The translations under genes were made by a program, and so were the position numbers. 35,380 nucleotides of DNA from contig CAZBWK010000036.1 of assembly GCA_964495655.1 (NCBI GenBank), positions 1 to 35,380 on the forward strand, read 5' to 3'. This DNA comes from JAAYJR01 sp964495655. GTDB lineage: Bacteria; Bacteroidota; Bacteroidia; Bacteroidales; Prolixibacteraceae. Shown one piece after another: positions 17,331-24,424 of this stretch. Numbering within the stretch: position 1 is the first letter of the stretch; every line of letters begins with the position of its first letter. The notes under the pieces were generated by a model. That model had not been told where the DNA came from. It was given only the letters and a program-made list of their open reading frames with translations, and searched no databases.

Positions 17331-17627
17331 ATGAGTGAAAATATTGACAATTCAAATTACAGAAAAGCCATACTGAACCGGGATGTCAGGCATTGCCATC
17401 CTCCGGCCAGTGCACATATTGTGGATAAAATTCTTGAAGATTTTAAAAGCGGGAAACAAAACCGTGCACCCTTCTGGCTTCAGCTGGGGGAGAAATTTAT
17501 ACATATTGAATATTTTGCACTGCGCAATGAAAAGGGTGAGTACCTAGGTACGCTGGAAGTTTCGCAGGACCTTACCGGATACAGAAAACTGGAAGGTGAG
17601 CAACGTATTTTGTCATATAAACAGTAA
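17331..17627 (+). CDS. Free-standing PAS domain of the DUF438 C-terminal type
   Basis: These 98 residues match the PAS region normally found at the C-terminus of DUF438 proteins: NRDVRHCHPPAS, then ILEDFKSGK, FWLQLGEKFIHIEYFALRN, GEYLGTLEVSQDLT and a final KLEGEQRIL. Full DUF438 proteins carry further N-terminal domains and are several times longer, so this is either a naturally single-domain sensor or a truncated copy. The HCHPP motif is a candidate ligand or cofactor contact. It is divergent from the GH123 gene and 91 bases upstream of the hendecad-repeat gene. Confidence 0.8.
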   Translation: MSENIDNSNYRKAILNRDVRHCHPPASAHIVDKILEDFKSGKQNRAPFWLQLGEKFIHIEYFALRNEKGEYLGTLEVSQDLTGYRKLEGEQRILSYKQ

Positions 17628-17718
17628 TCATGGAAAACAGTGGAAATGATCAATCACACTAAAAGAAATGTCTGGTAGGGTGTTTGTAACTATATGGATA
17701 TTTTAAATAAACAGAATT

Positions 17719-18396
17719 ATGAGAACAATAATTTTCACAGTGACTTTAATTGCCGCAGTATATTTGTCGGCAAATGCCCAGCCGGGGAGAGACAGGCAGA
17801 ACAGAAAAGCTGAAACAGAGTTTAATCAGGAAGACATTCAGAAAGACATTGAACAGGAGCGGGAAGCGATTAAGAAAGAGAATGAGAGGCTTAGAGAGGA
17901 GATTAAAATGCAGAATGAGCGCATGAGTGAAGCTGCAAAGGAACGGGCTGAATTTGGCAGGGAGCAGGCACAACGTGCAAGAGAATTGGACCGGGAAGCC
18001 ATTCAGAAAGAAAGAGAGATGGAGAGAGAGGCGATCCAAAAAGAAAATGAAAGGTTAAGGGAAGAGGCTAAGGAGTATGACGAAATGGTAAGGGAAAACA
18101 GGAAAAGGGAAGAGGAATATCTGCGTGAAAGGGTCAAAATGGAAGATGAAGCTGCCCGGGAAGCCATGCTTGAACAAATGGAGATGGAAAGAGAAGCAAT
18201 GCAAAAAGAGGATGAATTGCTGAGAGAAGAGATGAAAAGGCACGATGAAATGGTACGTGAGGATTTGAAAAGAGAGCGCGAATATTTAAGGGAAAGGGCA
18301 AAGGAGGAGAGAAAACTCAACCGTGAACAGATGTTGCGCAATAAAAAGGCAGTTAAAGAATCGAGAAATCCAGGCAAAAATAAGGGGAAAAGGTAA
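17719..18396 (+). CDS. Secreted hendecad-repeat coiled-coil protein
   Basis: This 225-residue protein has a signal peptide (FTVTLIAAVYLSANAQ) and then almost only Glu, Arg, Lys, Met and Gln. Residues 47-211 divide without gaps into fifteen 11-residue blocks, nearly all of the form x-R-E followed by eight mixed residues (EREAIKKENER, LREEIKMQNER, and so on). Five blocks make a 55-residue unit that occurs three times (47, 102, 157). Such 11-residue periodicity points to a long hendecad coiled coil. The tail is basic (NPGKNKGKR). I do not recognise a named family. The gene ends 7 bases before ptsI, so it may share a transcript with the PTS genes. Confidence 0.8.
   Translation: MRTIIFTVTLIAAVYLSANAQPGRDRQNRKAETEFNQEDIQKDIEQEREAIKKENERLREEIKMQNERMSEAAKERAEFGREQAQRARELDREAIQKEREMEREAIQKENERLREEAKEYDEMVRENRKREEEYLRERVKMEDEAAREAMLEQMEMEREAMQKEDELLREEMKRHDEMVREDLKREREYLRERAKEERKLNREQMLRNKKAVKESRNPGKNKGKR
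17857..18351 (+). repeat. Three tandem 165-bp coding repeats (55 residues each)
   Basis: Units start at residues 47, 102 and 157 of the coiled-coil protein, exactly 55 residues (165 bases) apart: EREAIKKENERLREE, EREAIQKENERLREE and EREAMQKEDELLREE. Units 2 and 3 are the most alike (VRENRKREEEYLRER versus VREDLKREREYLRER). The register is kept perfectly, which implies tandem duplication plus selection on period 11. Confidence 0.9.
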
Positions 18397-18403
18397 TTAA
18401 TTA

Positions 18404-20092
18404 ATGCTTAAAATAAAACTAAACTTAGCGGCCTCAAAAGGTATTGGGTTAGGTACAGCTTATCTGGTAAAGCAAAAAACAGCGACAATAGACAAAGCTT
18501 CGATCACAAGCCCGCAAAAAAAGGAAGAATCAGACAGATTTCTGGAAGCTTTAAAAAATGCAGGGGAGGCAATACAAAATTTAGTTGAACTGGATCAAAT
18601 ATTTTCTGCCCACCTGGAGATTTTAAATGATGATATTTTAAAGGAAAGTGTTTTATCAAAAATAAACCAGGAGAATAAAAATGCTGAATACGCTCTTGAC
18701 GAAACCTGTGCGGAACTGGTACAGATGTTTGAAAGCATTGAAGATGAATATTTAAAAGAGCGAAAAACCGATATAAAGGATGTGTGCGGACGAATTTTTC
18801 ATGCTTTAAGCAATAAAAATTATGATTTATTGCATGATAGCTGGGATGATGATATAATTGTCGTGGCAGATGAGATAAGCCCTTCGCAGGTTGCAGTGCT
18901 TGACTTGAACAGGGTGAAAGGATTCATAACAAGAACAGGGGGAATTACCAGTCATGTAAGCATTATTGCCAGGAACCATAACATTCCTGCATTTATTGGA
19001 CTGGGAGATATATTGGAAAAGATCAAACATGGTGATTTTCTCATTCTTGATTCCATAAATAATGAACTTATAATAAACCCGTCACAAACAGTTATTGACT
19101 CTTTTAAAGAAAAAGCGAAGACATATTATAAGGATACCGGGGCTCAGATAAAAACTTTAAGCCAAACCGCTGACGGTAAAAAAATTATTATCTGTGCGAA
19201 TACAGAAAGCCATGAAGAGATCAAACTTGCCAATCAAAAAGGTTTTGATGGCATAGGATTGTTTCGCAGTGAATTTTTCTTTATGCAGAGGGCAGATACT
19301 TTTCCTCATGAAGAGGAGCAGTTTAATTTTTACAGGGAAGCTGCAATTTTATGCGGAACAAAAAAATTAGTTATCAGAACTTTTGACATAGGAGGAGATA
19401 AATCTGTTTCCTATCTCATCAATAAAAAAGAGTCAAATCCTTTTTTGGGATTAAGAGGAATACGGTTATCCCTTTCACTTAAAAATGTATTCAAAACTCA
19501 TTTAAGGGCTATACTGAGAGCAAGTGTATTTGGTAACATTAAGATCATGTTCCCGATGATTGTTTCTTTTGAAGAATTTATCACTGCAAAACAGATGGTT
19601 CATGACTGCATGGAAGAACTGGAGAATGAAAATATACCTTATGATAAAAATATTGAAACAGGTGTAATGATTGAGACACCTGCTGCAGTTATGATTGCAG
19701 AAGATTTAGCCAAAGAAGCTGCATTTTTCAGCATCGGGACCAATGACCTTACACAATATATGCTTGCTGCCGACAGAGGTAATCCTTTAGTCAGTCATAT
19801 CTGTGACACCTTTCATCCGGCCCTGTTAAGAAGCATCAAAAAGGTAATTGATGCAGCAAAAAAGAATGAAATAAATGTAAGTATGTGTGGTGAGTTTGCA
19901 AGCAATATAAAAGCTTTGCCCGTTTTACTGGGAATGGGATTAACAGAGATCAGCATTGGGATTAATGAGATAAATACGGTGACAAACATACTTAACTCCC
20001 AAAAGTATTACGAGCTTGAAAAGAATATTGAAGAATTATTAAAGAAGAGCACAATTCAGGAGGTAAAGGATTTTATCAATTTGATGTACTAA
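18404..20092 (+). CDS. ptsI: PTS enzyme I (phosphoenolpyruvate-protein phosphotransferase)
   Basis: At 562 residues, this has a normal length for enzyme I, the soluble protein that takes phosphate from PEP and passes it to HPr. The phosphorylated His is H184 in TGGITSHVSIIAR. In the PEP-binding C-terminal barrel are GIGLFRSEFFFM, RTFDIGGDK, SNPFLGLRGIRLS, the acidic FSIGTNDLTQY and the active-site Cys in SMCGEFAS. All key motifs are intact, so it should be active. The gene follows the coiled-coil gene by 7 bases and precedes the mannitol-type EII gene by 60 bases. Confidence 0.95.
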   Translation: MLKIKLNLAASKGIGLGTAYLVKQKTATIDKASITSPQKKEESDRFLEALKNAGEAIQNLVELDQIFSAHLEILNDDILKESVLSKINQENKNAEYALDETCAELVQMFESIEDEYLKERKTDIKDVCGRIFHALSNKNYDLLHDSWDDDIIVVADEISPSQVAVLDLNRVKGFITRTGGITSHVSIIARNHNIPAFIGLGDILEKIKHGDFLILDSINNELIINPSQTVIDSFKEKAKTYYKDTGAQIKTLSQTADGKKIIICANTESHEEIKLANQKGFDGIGLFRSEFFFMQRADTFPHEEEQFNFYREAAILCGTKKLVIRTFDIGGDKSVSYLINKKESNPFLGLRGIRLSLSLKNVFKTHLRAILRASVFGNIKIMFPMIVSFEEFITAKQMVHDCMEELENENIPYDKNIETGVMIETPAAVMIAEDLAKEAAFFSIGTNDLTQYMLAADRGNPLVSHICDTFHPALLRSIKKVIDAAKKNEINVSMCGEFASNIKALPVLLGMGLTEISIGINEINTVTNILNSQKYYELEKNIEELLKKSTIQEVKDFINLMY

Positions 20093-20152
20093 GGTCGAAA
20101 CAGTCAGCATCACCAGCTTAGCCGGAGACGCTGCAAATCACTATAAGTTATT

Positions 20153-21997
20153 ATGAACCAAAGAATTCAAAAAATTGGAAAGTTGTTAAGCAGTATGATA
20201 ATGCCTAATATAGGTGCATTTATTGCATGGGGTTTTATTACTGCATTATTTATTCCCAGCGGCTGGTTCCCCAATGAGAATTTACAGGCTTTGATTGATC
20301 CTGTTTTGTACTATTTGTTGCCTCTGCTAATTGCATATACAGGAGGCAAAAATGCAGGGGGTGAGAGAGGCGGTGTACTTGCTGCGGTTGCTGTTATGGG
20401 AATAATTGTGGGAAGCAGTATCCCGATGTTTATAGGGGCAATGATAGTCGGGCCGGCTGCCGGTTATGTAATTAAAAAATTTGATGATCTTGCAGGGGAC
20501 AAAATTCCTTCGGGATTTGAGATGCTGGTAAATAATTTTTCACTTGGAATCCTGGGGATTTTATTGGCAATAGCCGGATATTATCTGATAGGCCCTTTTG
20601 TTGAAATTTTTACTGAAATTTTAAGCACGGCAACCGAATTTGTAATAGACAAAGGAATTCTGCCACTCTCATCACTGTTTATTGAACCTGCCAAAATTTT
20701 GTTTTTAAACAATGCCATCAATCATGGTTTGTTTACTCCGATGGGAATCGAACAGGTGCAATCTTCCGGCAGTTCAGTAATGTTTTTACTGGAAGCTAAT
20801 CCCGGTTCCGGCCTTGGAGTTCTTCTTGCCTGTTGGATGTTTTCAAAGGGAACGGCCAGGGACAGCGCTCCGGGTTCTGTAATAATTCATTTATTCGGGG
20901 GAATACATGAAATTTACTTTCCTTATATCCTGGCTAAACCTTTATTAATTTTAGGTCCGGTAATTGGCTCAGCTTGTGCGATTTTAGTTTATGTCATTTT
21001 TAACGGAGGATTAGTTGCCCCGGCATCACCGGGAAGTATTTTTGCCATTATAGCCATGACTCCTAAAGGTAAGCATTTAGTTGTTCTGGCGGGTGTGGTA
21101 ATTGCCACAATTGTATCATTTCTGATTTCAGCTGTTATTTTAAGAAGATCCAAAAAGGAGGGAGAAGAACAAGTTATTACAACGCCGTCAGAAAAACTAC
21201 TCTCACAAGCAAATAGTTTTCATAAAGGGCAAATCAAAAAAATCACATTTGCCTGTGATGCCGGTATGGGATCAAGTGCAATGGGGGCAACCAGGTTCAA
21301 GGAAAAAATCAAAAAGGCGGGCATCAATATCAGTGTAACGAACAGCTCAGTTGATGACATACCTGATGATACTGATATTGTTGTTTGTCAGGCATTTTTA
21401 ATTGAACGGGCCAGGAAATCAGCCCCTGGTTCAAAACAGGTAATCATTGAAAATTTTTTGAATGACCCTGAATTGGAAAAATTATATGAACAGCTTTTAA
21501 AATTTCAGTCAGGACATGAAGAGCCTGACAATCAGAATTTAAAAACCGATACGCCAGATTTGGCTGAGTCAATATTAAAACTGGATAATATCAAAACAGG
21601 ATTAAAAAGTACTTCAAAGGAAAATGCAATCCGGCAGGCCGGCAATATCCTTGTAAATAGCGGTTATGTGAATGAAGAGTACATTGATGCCATGCTAAAA
21701 AGGGAAAAAGAGGCTACTACCTATATAGGATCAGGAGTGGCAATCCCTCATGGCACTGCAGAATCTAAAGAAAATATATTTAAGTCCGGAATTGTGGTTT
21801 TGCAATATCCTGACGGAGTTCCTTTTGATGATAATGTAGCTTTTCTGGTAATTGGCATTGCCGGTGCAGGGAATGATCACATTGAAATATTAGCCCGGTT
21901 AAGCTCTGTTTTGGAAAATGAAGAAAAACTTAAAAAGTTAATTAATACTAATGACCGAAATTATATCTTTGAACTATTAACAGAAATCGAAAAATAA
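20153..21997 (+). CDS. mtlA: Mannitol-type PTS permease EIICBA
   Basis: This 614-residue protein has the full IIC-IIB-IIA domain order of E. coli MtlA. The membrane IIC domain covers about 1-335 and contains GGIHEIYFPY (E253), the substrate-site motif of mannitol permeases. IIB follows with its phospho-Cys C368 in FACDAGMGSSAMGA. IIA follows with its phospho-His H533 in GSGVAIPHGT. It would import and phosphorylate a hexitol, mannitol by similarity. No mannitol-1-phosphate dehydrogenase or MtlR is visible in this window. Spacing to ptsH is 5 bases, indicating one operon. Confidence 0.93.
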   Translation: MNQRIQKIGKLLSSMIMPNIGAFIAWGFITALFIPSGWFPNENLQALIDPVLYYLLPLLIAYTGGKNAGGERGGVLAAVAVMGIIVGSSIPMFIGAMIVGPAAGYVIKKFDDLAGDKIPSGFEMLVNNFSLGILGILLAIAGYYLIGPFVEIFTEILSTATEFVIDKGILPLSSLFIEPAKILFLNNAINHGLFTPMGIEQVQSSGSSVMFLLEANPGSGLGVLLACWMFSKGTARDSAPGSVIIHLFGGIHEIYFPYILAKPLLILGPVIGSACAILVYVIFNGGLVAPASPGSIFAIIAMTPKGKHLVVLAGVVIATIVSFLISAVILRRSKKEGEEQVITTPSEKLLSQANSFHKGQIKKITFACDAGMGSSAMGATRFKEKIKKAGINISVTNSSVDDIPDDTDIVVCQAFLIERARKSAPGSKQVIIENFLNDPELEKLYEQLLKFQSGHEEPDNQNLKTDTPDLAESILKLDNIKTGLKSTSKENAIRQAGNILVNSGYVNEEYIDAMLKREKEATTYIGSGVAIPHGTAESKENIFKSGIVVLQYPDGVPFDDNVAFLVIGIAGAGNDHIEILARLSSVLENEEKLKKLINTNDRNYIFELLTEIEK

Positions 21998-22002
21998 TCT
22001 GT

Positions 22003-22263
22003 ATGATCAGGGAAAAAATAAAAATTTTGGCTCCAACAGGATTACATGCACGACCCGCCGGAGAGCTTGTGGCTTTAGTGAAGAATTTCAGCAGTGAGGT
22101 AAAATTTAAAAACGGGATAAAGGAGGCAAAAGGCACCAGCATTATAAGTATTCTTGCAATGGGACTTTCTTACGGGACTGAGATAGAAGTTCATGCAAAC
22201 GGAGATGATGAAACAGATGCTGTTAATGCAATTAAAATATTTTTTTCAAACCTCAGGAATTAA
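22003..22263 (+). CDS. ptsH: Phosphocarrier protein HPr
   Basis: This 86-residue protein carries phosphate from enzyme I to EIIA. The phosphorylated His is H15 in TGLHARPAG. A Ser at position 46 (GTSIISIL) matches the regulatory site used by HPr kinase in other bacteria; no kinase gene is present here. It is the last gene of the PTS cluster, 5 bases after mtlA. No clear terminator was found in the 105 bases that follow. Confidence 0.95.
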   Translation: MIREKIKILAPTGLHARPAGELVALVKNFSSEVKFKNGIKEAKGTSIISILAMGLSYGTEIEVHANGDDETDAVNAIKIFFSNLRN

Positions 22264-22367
22264 AAAAAATGTGAAATAGATAAAAACTGTTCCAAATTGA
22301 GTCGATGGCTGATAAGCTGTTAAAACTTCCAGGTTATATTTAGAAGCATATAGGAAAATTCAATATA

Positions 22368-22401
22368 TTTGTTAGAACTAGTTCAAATAAATTTACTTTT
22401 G
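22368..22401 (+). promoter_or_regulatory. Bacteroidota-type promoter (TTTG-N22-TACTTTTG) at the sigma gene
   Basis: TTTG at 22368-22371 and TACTTTTG at 22394-22401 match the -33 and -7 elements of the primary Bacteroidota sigma factor (TTTG and TAnnTTTG), with a 22-base spacer. It would drive the ECF sigma gene, with RNA starting around 22406. This collides with the upstream non-ATG start codons of that gene. Confidence 0.6.
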
Positions 22402-22983
22402 TACCATAATAAATCAAATACTGACCTGCTAAGACTATTGAAGCATGGCGACATGCTTGCCTTTGATGCCATTTATGAACGGTACAGTAAAAGATTGTAC
22501 TGTTTTGTGCTACGTTATATCAAGCAGGAATCCGATGCTGAGGAGATCGTCCAGGAGGTATTTTTAAAAATATGGGAGGCACGTGAAAAAATAGAGCTCA
22601 CAACCTCATTCAATTCATTTCTCTTCACAATTGCATATAATACAACAATCAGTTTACTACGAAAAAGGATAAATGAAAAAAAATATCTTGAGAACCTGGA
22701 GATCAGGCAAAAAATTGACGAAGCAGACGAAATTATTAACGAAATTCAGTATAAAGAATTAAATAAGCAAGTCAATAGCCTGTTGGAACAGCTGACACCA
22801 CGTCAAAAGGAGATTTTTCTTTTGAGCCGCGAAGAGGGCCTGACACATGAACAGATTTCACAAAAGCTCAATATTTCTGCAAATACGGTTAAAAATCATC
22901 TCGTAGCTGCCCTGTCATATTTAAAACAACACCTTAATAGCAGCCTGATGATAAATGTGTTATTTATGAGTTTATTTTTGTAA
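22399..22983 (+). CDS. ECF RNA polymerase sigma factor of the PUL type
   Basis: The product is about 195 residues from a TTG at 22399. The frame is open from a TTG at 22369, and no in-frame ATG occurs until 22453, which would cut into the conserved start (NTDLLRLLKHGD). Region 2 shows AFDAIYERYSKRLY and ESDAEEIVQEVFLKIWEAR; region 4 shows LTPRQKEIFLLSREEGL and the recognition helix ISANTVKNHL. These fit the ECF sigma factors (Bacteroides expansion family) that pair with FecR-type anti-sigma factors. It likely directs RNA polymerase to the susC promoter. It precedes fecR by 235 bases with a terminator-like hairpin between them. The start is uncertain. Confidence 0.88.
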   Translation: MYHNKSNTDLLRLLKHGDMLAFDAIYERYSKRLYCFVLRYIKQESDAEEIVQEVFLKIWEAREKIELTTSFNSFLFTIAYNTTISLLRKRINEKKYLENLEIRQKIDEADEIINEIQYKELNKQVNSLLEQLTPRQKEIFLLSREEGLTHEQISQKLNISANTVKNHLVAALSYLKQHLNSSLMINVLFMSLFL

Positions 22984-23003
22984 GTTAAATTTTTAATTTT
23001 TCT

Positions 23004-23027
23004 AAAAAGGGCGGGAAGCGCCTTTTT
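23004..23027 (+). terminator. Hairpin terminator after the sigma gene
   Basis: AAAAAGG-G-CG (23004-23013) pairs with CGCCTTTTT (23019-23027) with one bulged G and a 5-base loop; the right arm itself supplies the U-run. It lies 20 bases after the sigma gene stop and would separate it from fecR. Confidence 0.75.
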
Positions 23028-23106
23028 AGACCTGACCCATTAATCAATTTGTTTTTGCAGGATAAAAATATTAGTTTTTTATATAGTCCTCTGTTCAGGG
23101 TTGCGC

Positions 23107-23204
23107 GTATAACCTTACGAATTTTCAAGTAAGAAGGTCTCAAAGAGATTGTTTAGTTAGTTAGTTAGTCAGGCTGGTTATACCTCCCGGAAATTTCCGG
23201 GAGG
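23107..23204 (+). promoter_or_regulatory. fecR: Structured leader of fecR with sequestered GGGAGG
   Basis: GTATAACC (23107-23114) pairs with GGTTATAC (23176-23183), enclosing a small TTAC/GTAA hairpin and a TTAG tetranucleotide run. Directly adjoining is a perfect 22-base palindrome (23183-23204; arms CCTCCCGG and CCGGGAGG around AAATTT). Its right arm holds GGGAGG, the only Shine-Dalgarno-like sequence before the fecR ATG at 23219. Only TTTAAAAAA follows, so terminator activity is doubtful. A translational switch is an inference. Confidence 0.55.
23153..23168 (+). repeat. TTAG tetranucleotide repeat, four copies
   Basis: Four perfect TTAG units lie in the fecR leader, between the two arms of the long-range inverted repeat. 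Tetranucleotide runs can change copy number by slippage. This run is non-coding, so a change would alter only leader length or structure. Confidence 0.8.
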
Positions 23205-23218
23205 TTTAAAAAAAGAAA

Positions 23219-24283
23219 ATGACGAAAGATCTGCTCATAAAGTTTTTAAATGATCGATGTTCAAAAGATGAACTTCAGGAGATAATCCGGTGGATAAAAA
23301 ATGATTCATTCAGTAAAGAAAGCAAAAGCATGGGACTGGATGACTGGATGAATTTTAAAGAAGACGACAGCCTGGCGGAAGATGAAAAGTTACGCGCCCT
23401 GCTGGATAAGATTCATCATAAAATAAATATTGAAGGCAGCCGGAAATCCAGGCATGATTCTGTCAAGCTGATCACCACCTGGATAACAAGGGCAGCTGCA
23501 ATCCTGCTTTTGCCGGTATTGGTCTTTCTTATTTATACCTTATCAAACAGGCCGGTGGAAGTTGCCCAAAATATTGAAATGACAATTGATTCACTTGAAA
23601 TTATTGCACCAGTGGGCTCCAAAACAGTAGTACAGTTTTCTGACGGGACTGAAGTCTTTTTAAATCATGGAAGTAAAATAAAGTATCCTCAAAAATTTAC
23701 AGGCAATACCAGGGAAGTTTTATTAACAGGCGAAGGCTATTTTAATGTAGCCCATAATCCTGAAATGCCATTTATCGTTAAAACCCGGAATTTGAATATC
23801 GAAGCTCTCGGTACAGAATTCAATGTTTATGCTTATCCGGATGAAAGCGTTGTTGCAACTACTTTAGTTAACGGGAAAGTCGTTCTGCAAAAAGAAACCG
23901 GTGATCATGAAAATGCTCCCATAGGCTGCATGGTTCCGGGCCAGCATGTCAGTTATAATATAGAAACCGGTAAAATAACCAGTTCAAAGGGAGAGATCGA
24001 AAAATATATCAGCTGGACAAATGGCAAACTTATCTTTAAAAGGGACAGCATAGTTACGATTGCAAAAAGGTTAAGCCGTTGGTACAACGTTGATATTGAA
24101 GTTTCAGGCCCGGATGTCAGAGAATATACTTATACAGCTACATTTGTAGATGAGTCCGTGGATCATATTCTCGAATTATTAAAGAAAGCTGCTCCGATCG
24201 AATATACTAAAATACCCAGTAAGCAGCTGCATGACGGAACTTTTTCCAGGCAAAAAATTATAATTACAACCAATAAGAATTGA
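23219..24283 (+). CDS. FecR-family anti-sigma factor (FecR + DUF4974)
   Basis: This 354-residue inner-membrane regulator holds the ECF sigma factor in check and receives the signal from the SusC STN domain. The cytoplasmic N-terminus (1-90) would bind sigma. A single membrane helix lies at about 91-108 (RAAAILLLPVLVFLIYTL). The periplasmic FecR domain (about 126-225) shows SDGTEVFLNHGSKIKYP and VLLTGEGYFNV. The DUF4974 domain at the end shows ISWTNGKLIFKRDS, RLSRWYNVDIEV and YTATFVDESVDHIL. It stands between the sigma gene and susC, the normal order for such a PUL switch. Confidence 0.92.
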   Translation: MTKDLLIKFLNDRCSKDELQEIIRWIKNDSFSKESKSMGLDDWMNFKEDDSLAEDEKLRALLDKIHHKINIEGSRKSRHDSVKLITTWITRAAAILLLPVLVFLIYTLSNRPVEVAQNIEMTIDSLEIIAPVGSKTVVQFSDGTEVFLNHGSKIKYPQKFTGNTREVLLTGEGYFNVAHNPEMPFIVKTRNLNIEALGTEFNVYAYPDESVVATTLVNGKVVLQKETGDHENAPIGCMVPGQHVSYNIETGKITSSKGEIEKYISWTNGKLIFKRDSIVTIAKRLSRWYNVDIEVSGPDVREYTYTATFVDESVDHILELLKKAAPIEYTKIPSKQLHDGTFSRQKIIITTNKN

Positions 24284-24330
24284 TTATTTTAAAAACAAAG
24301 TGCCTATGAAGTGAACAGATCTGTTAAAAA

Positions 24331-24395
24331 ACAGGGAAATGCGCCAAACATCTCCCTGTGTTAAGTAAACATCATCCCTGCATTGTGATACAGGG
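24331..24395 (+). promoter_or_regulatory. Overlapping hairpins in the susC leader
   Basis: Hairpin A pairs ACAGGGAAATG (24331-24341) with CATCTCCCTGT (24349-24359), one mismatch. Hairpin B pairs CCCTG (24376-24380) with CAGGG (24391-24395). The right arm of A (CCCTGT, 24354-24359) can instead pair with ACAGGG at 24390-24395, so A and B can be exchanged for a third fold. No strong U-tract follows. This may be an attenuator or simply a terminator of fecR. A perfect palindrome AACAGATCTGTT lies just upstream at 24314-24325. Confidence 0.45.
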
Positions 24396-24424
24396 TATTT
24401 TCTAACTATAAACATTACAAAAAT

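Noticed and set aside
17331..17627. Calling the PAS gene a pseudogene of full DUF438
   Set aside because: The PAS domain is intact with its own ATG and stop and the region upstream shows no remnant of the missing domains, so a single-domain gene is equally likely.
17746..18377. Long Ser/Phe/Leu-rich minus-strand frames across the coiled-coil gene
   Set aside because: They are the complement of Glu/Arg/Lys-rich repeats; the plus-strand product has a signal peptide and perfect 11-residue periodicity.
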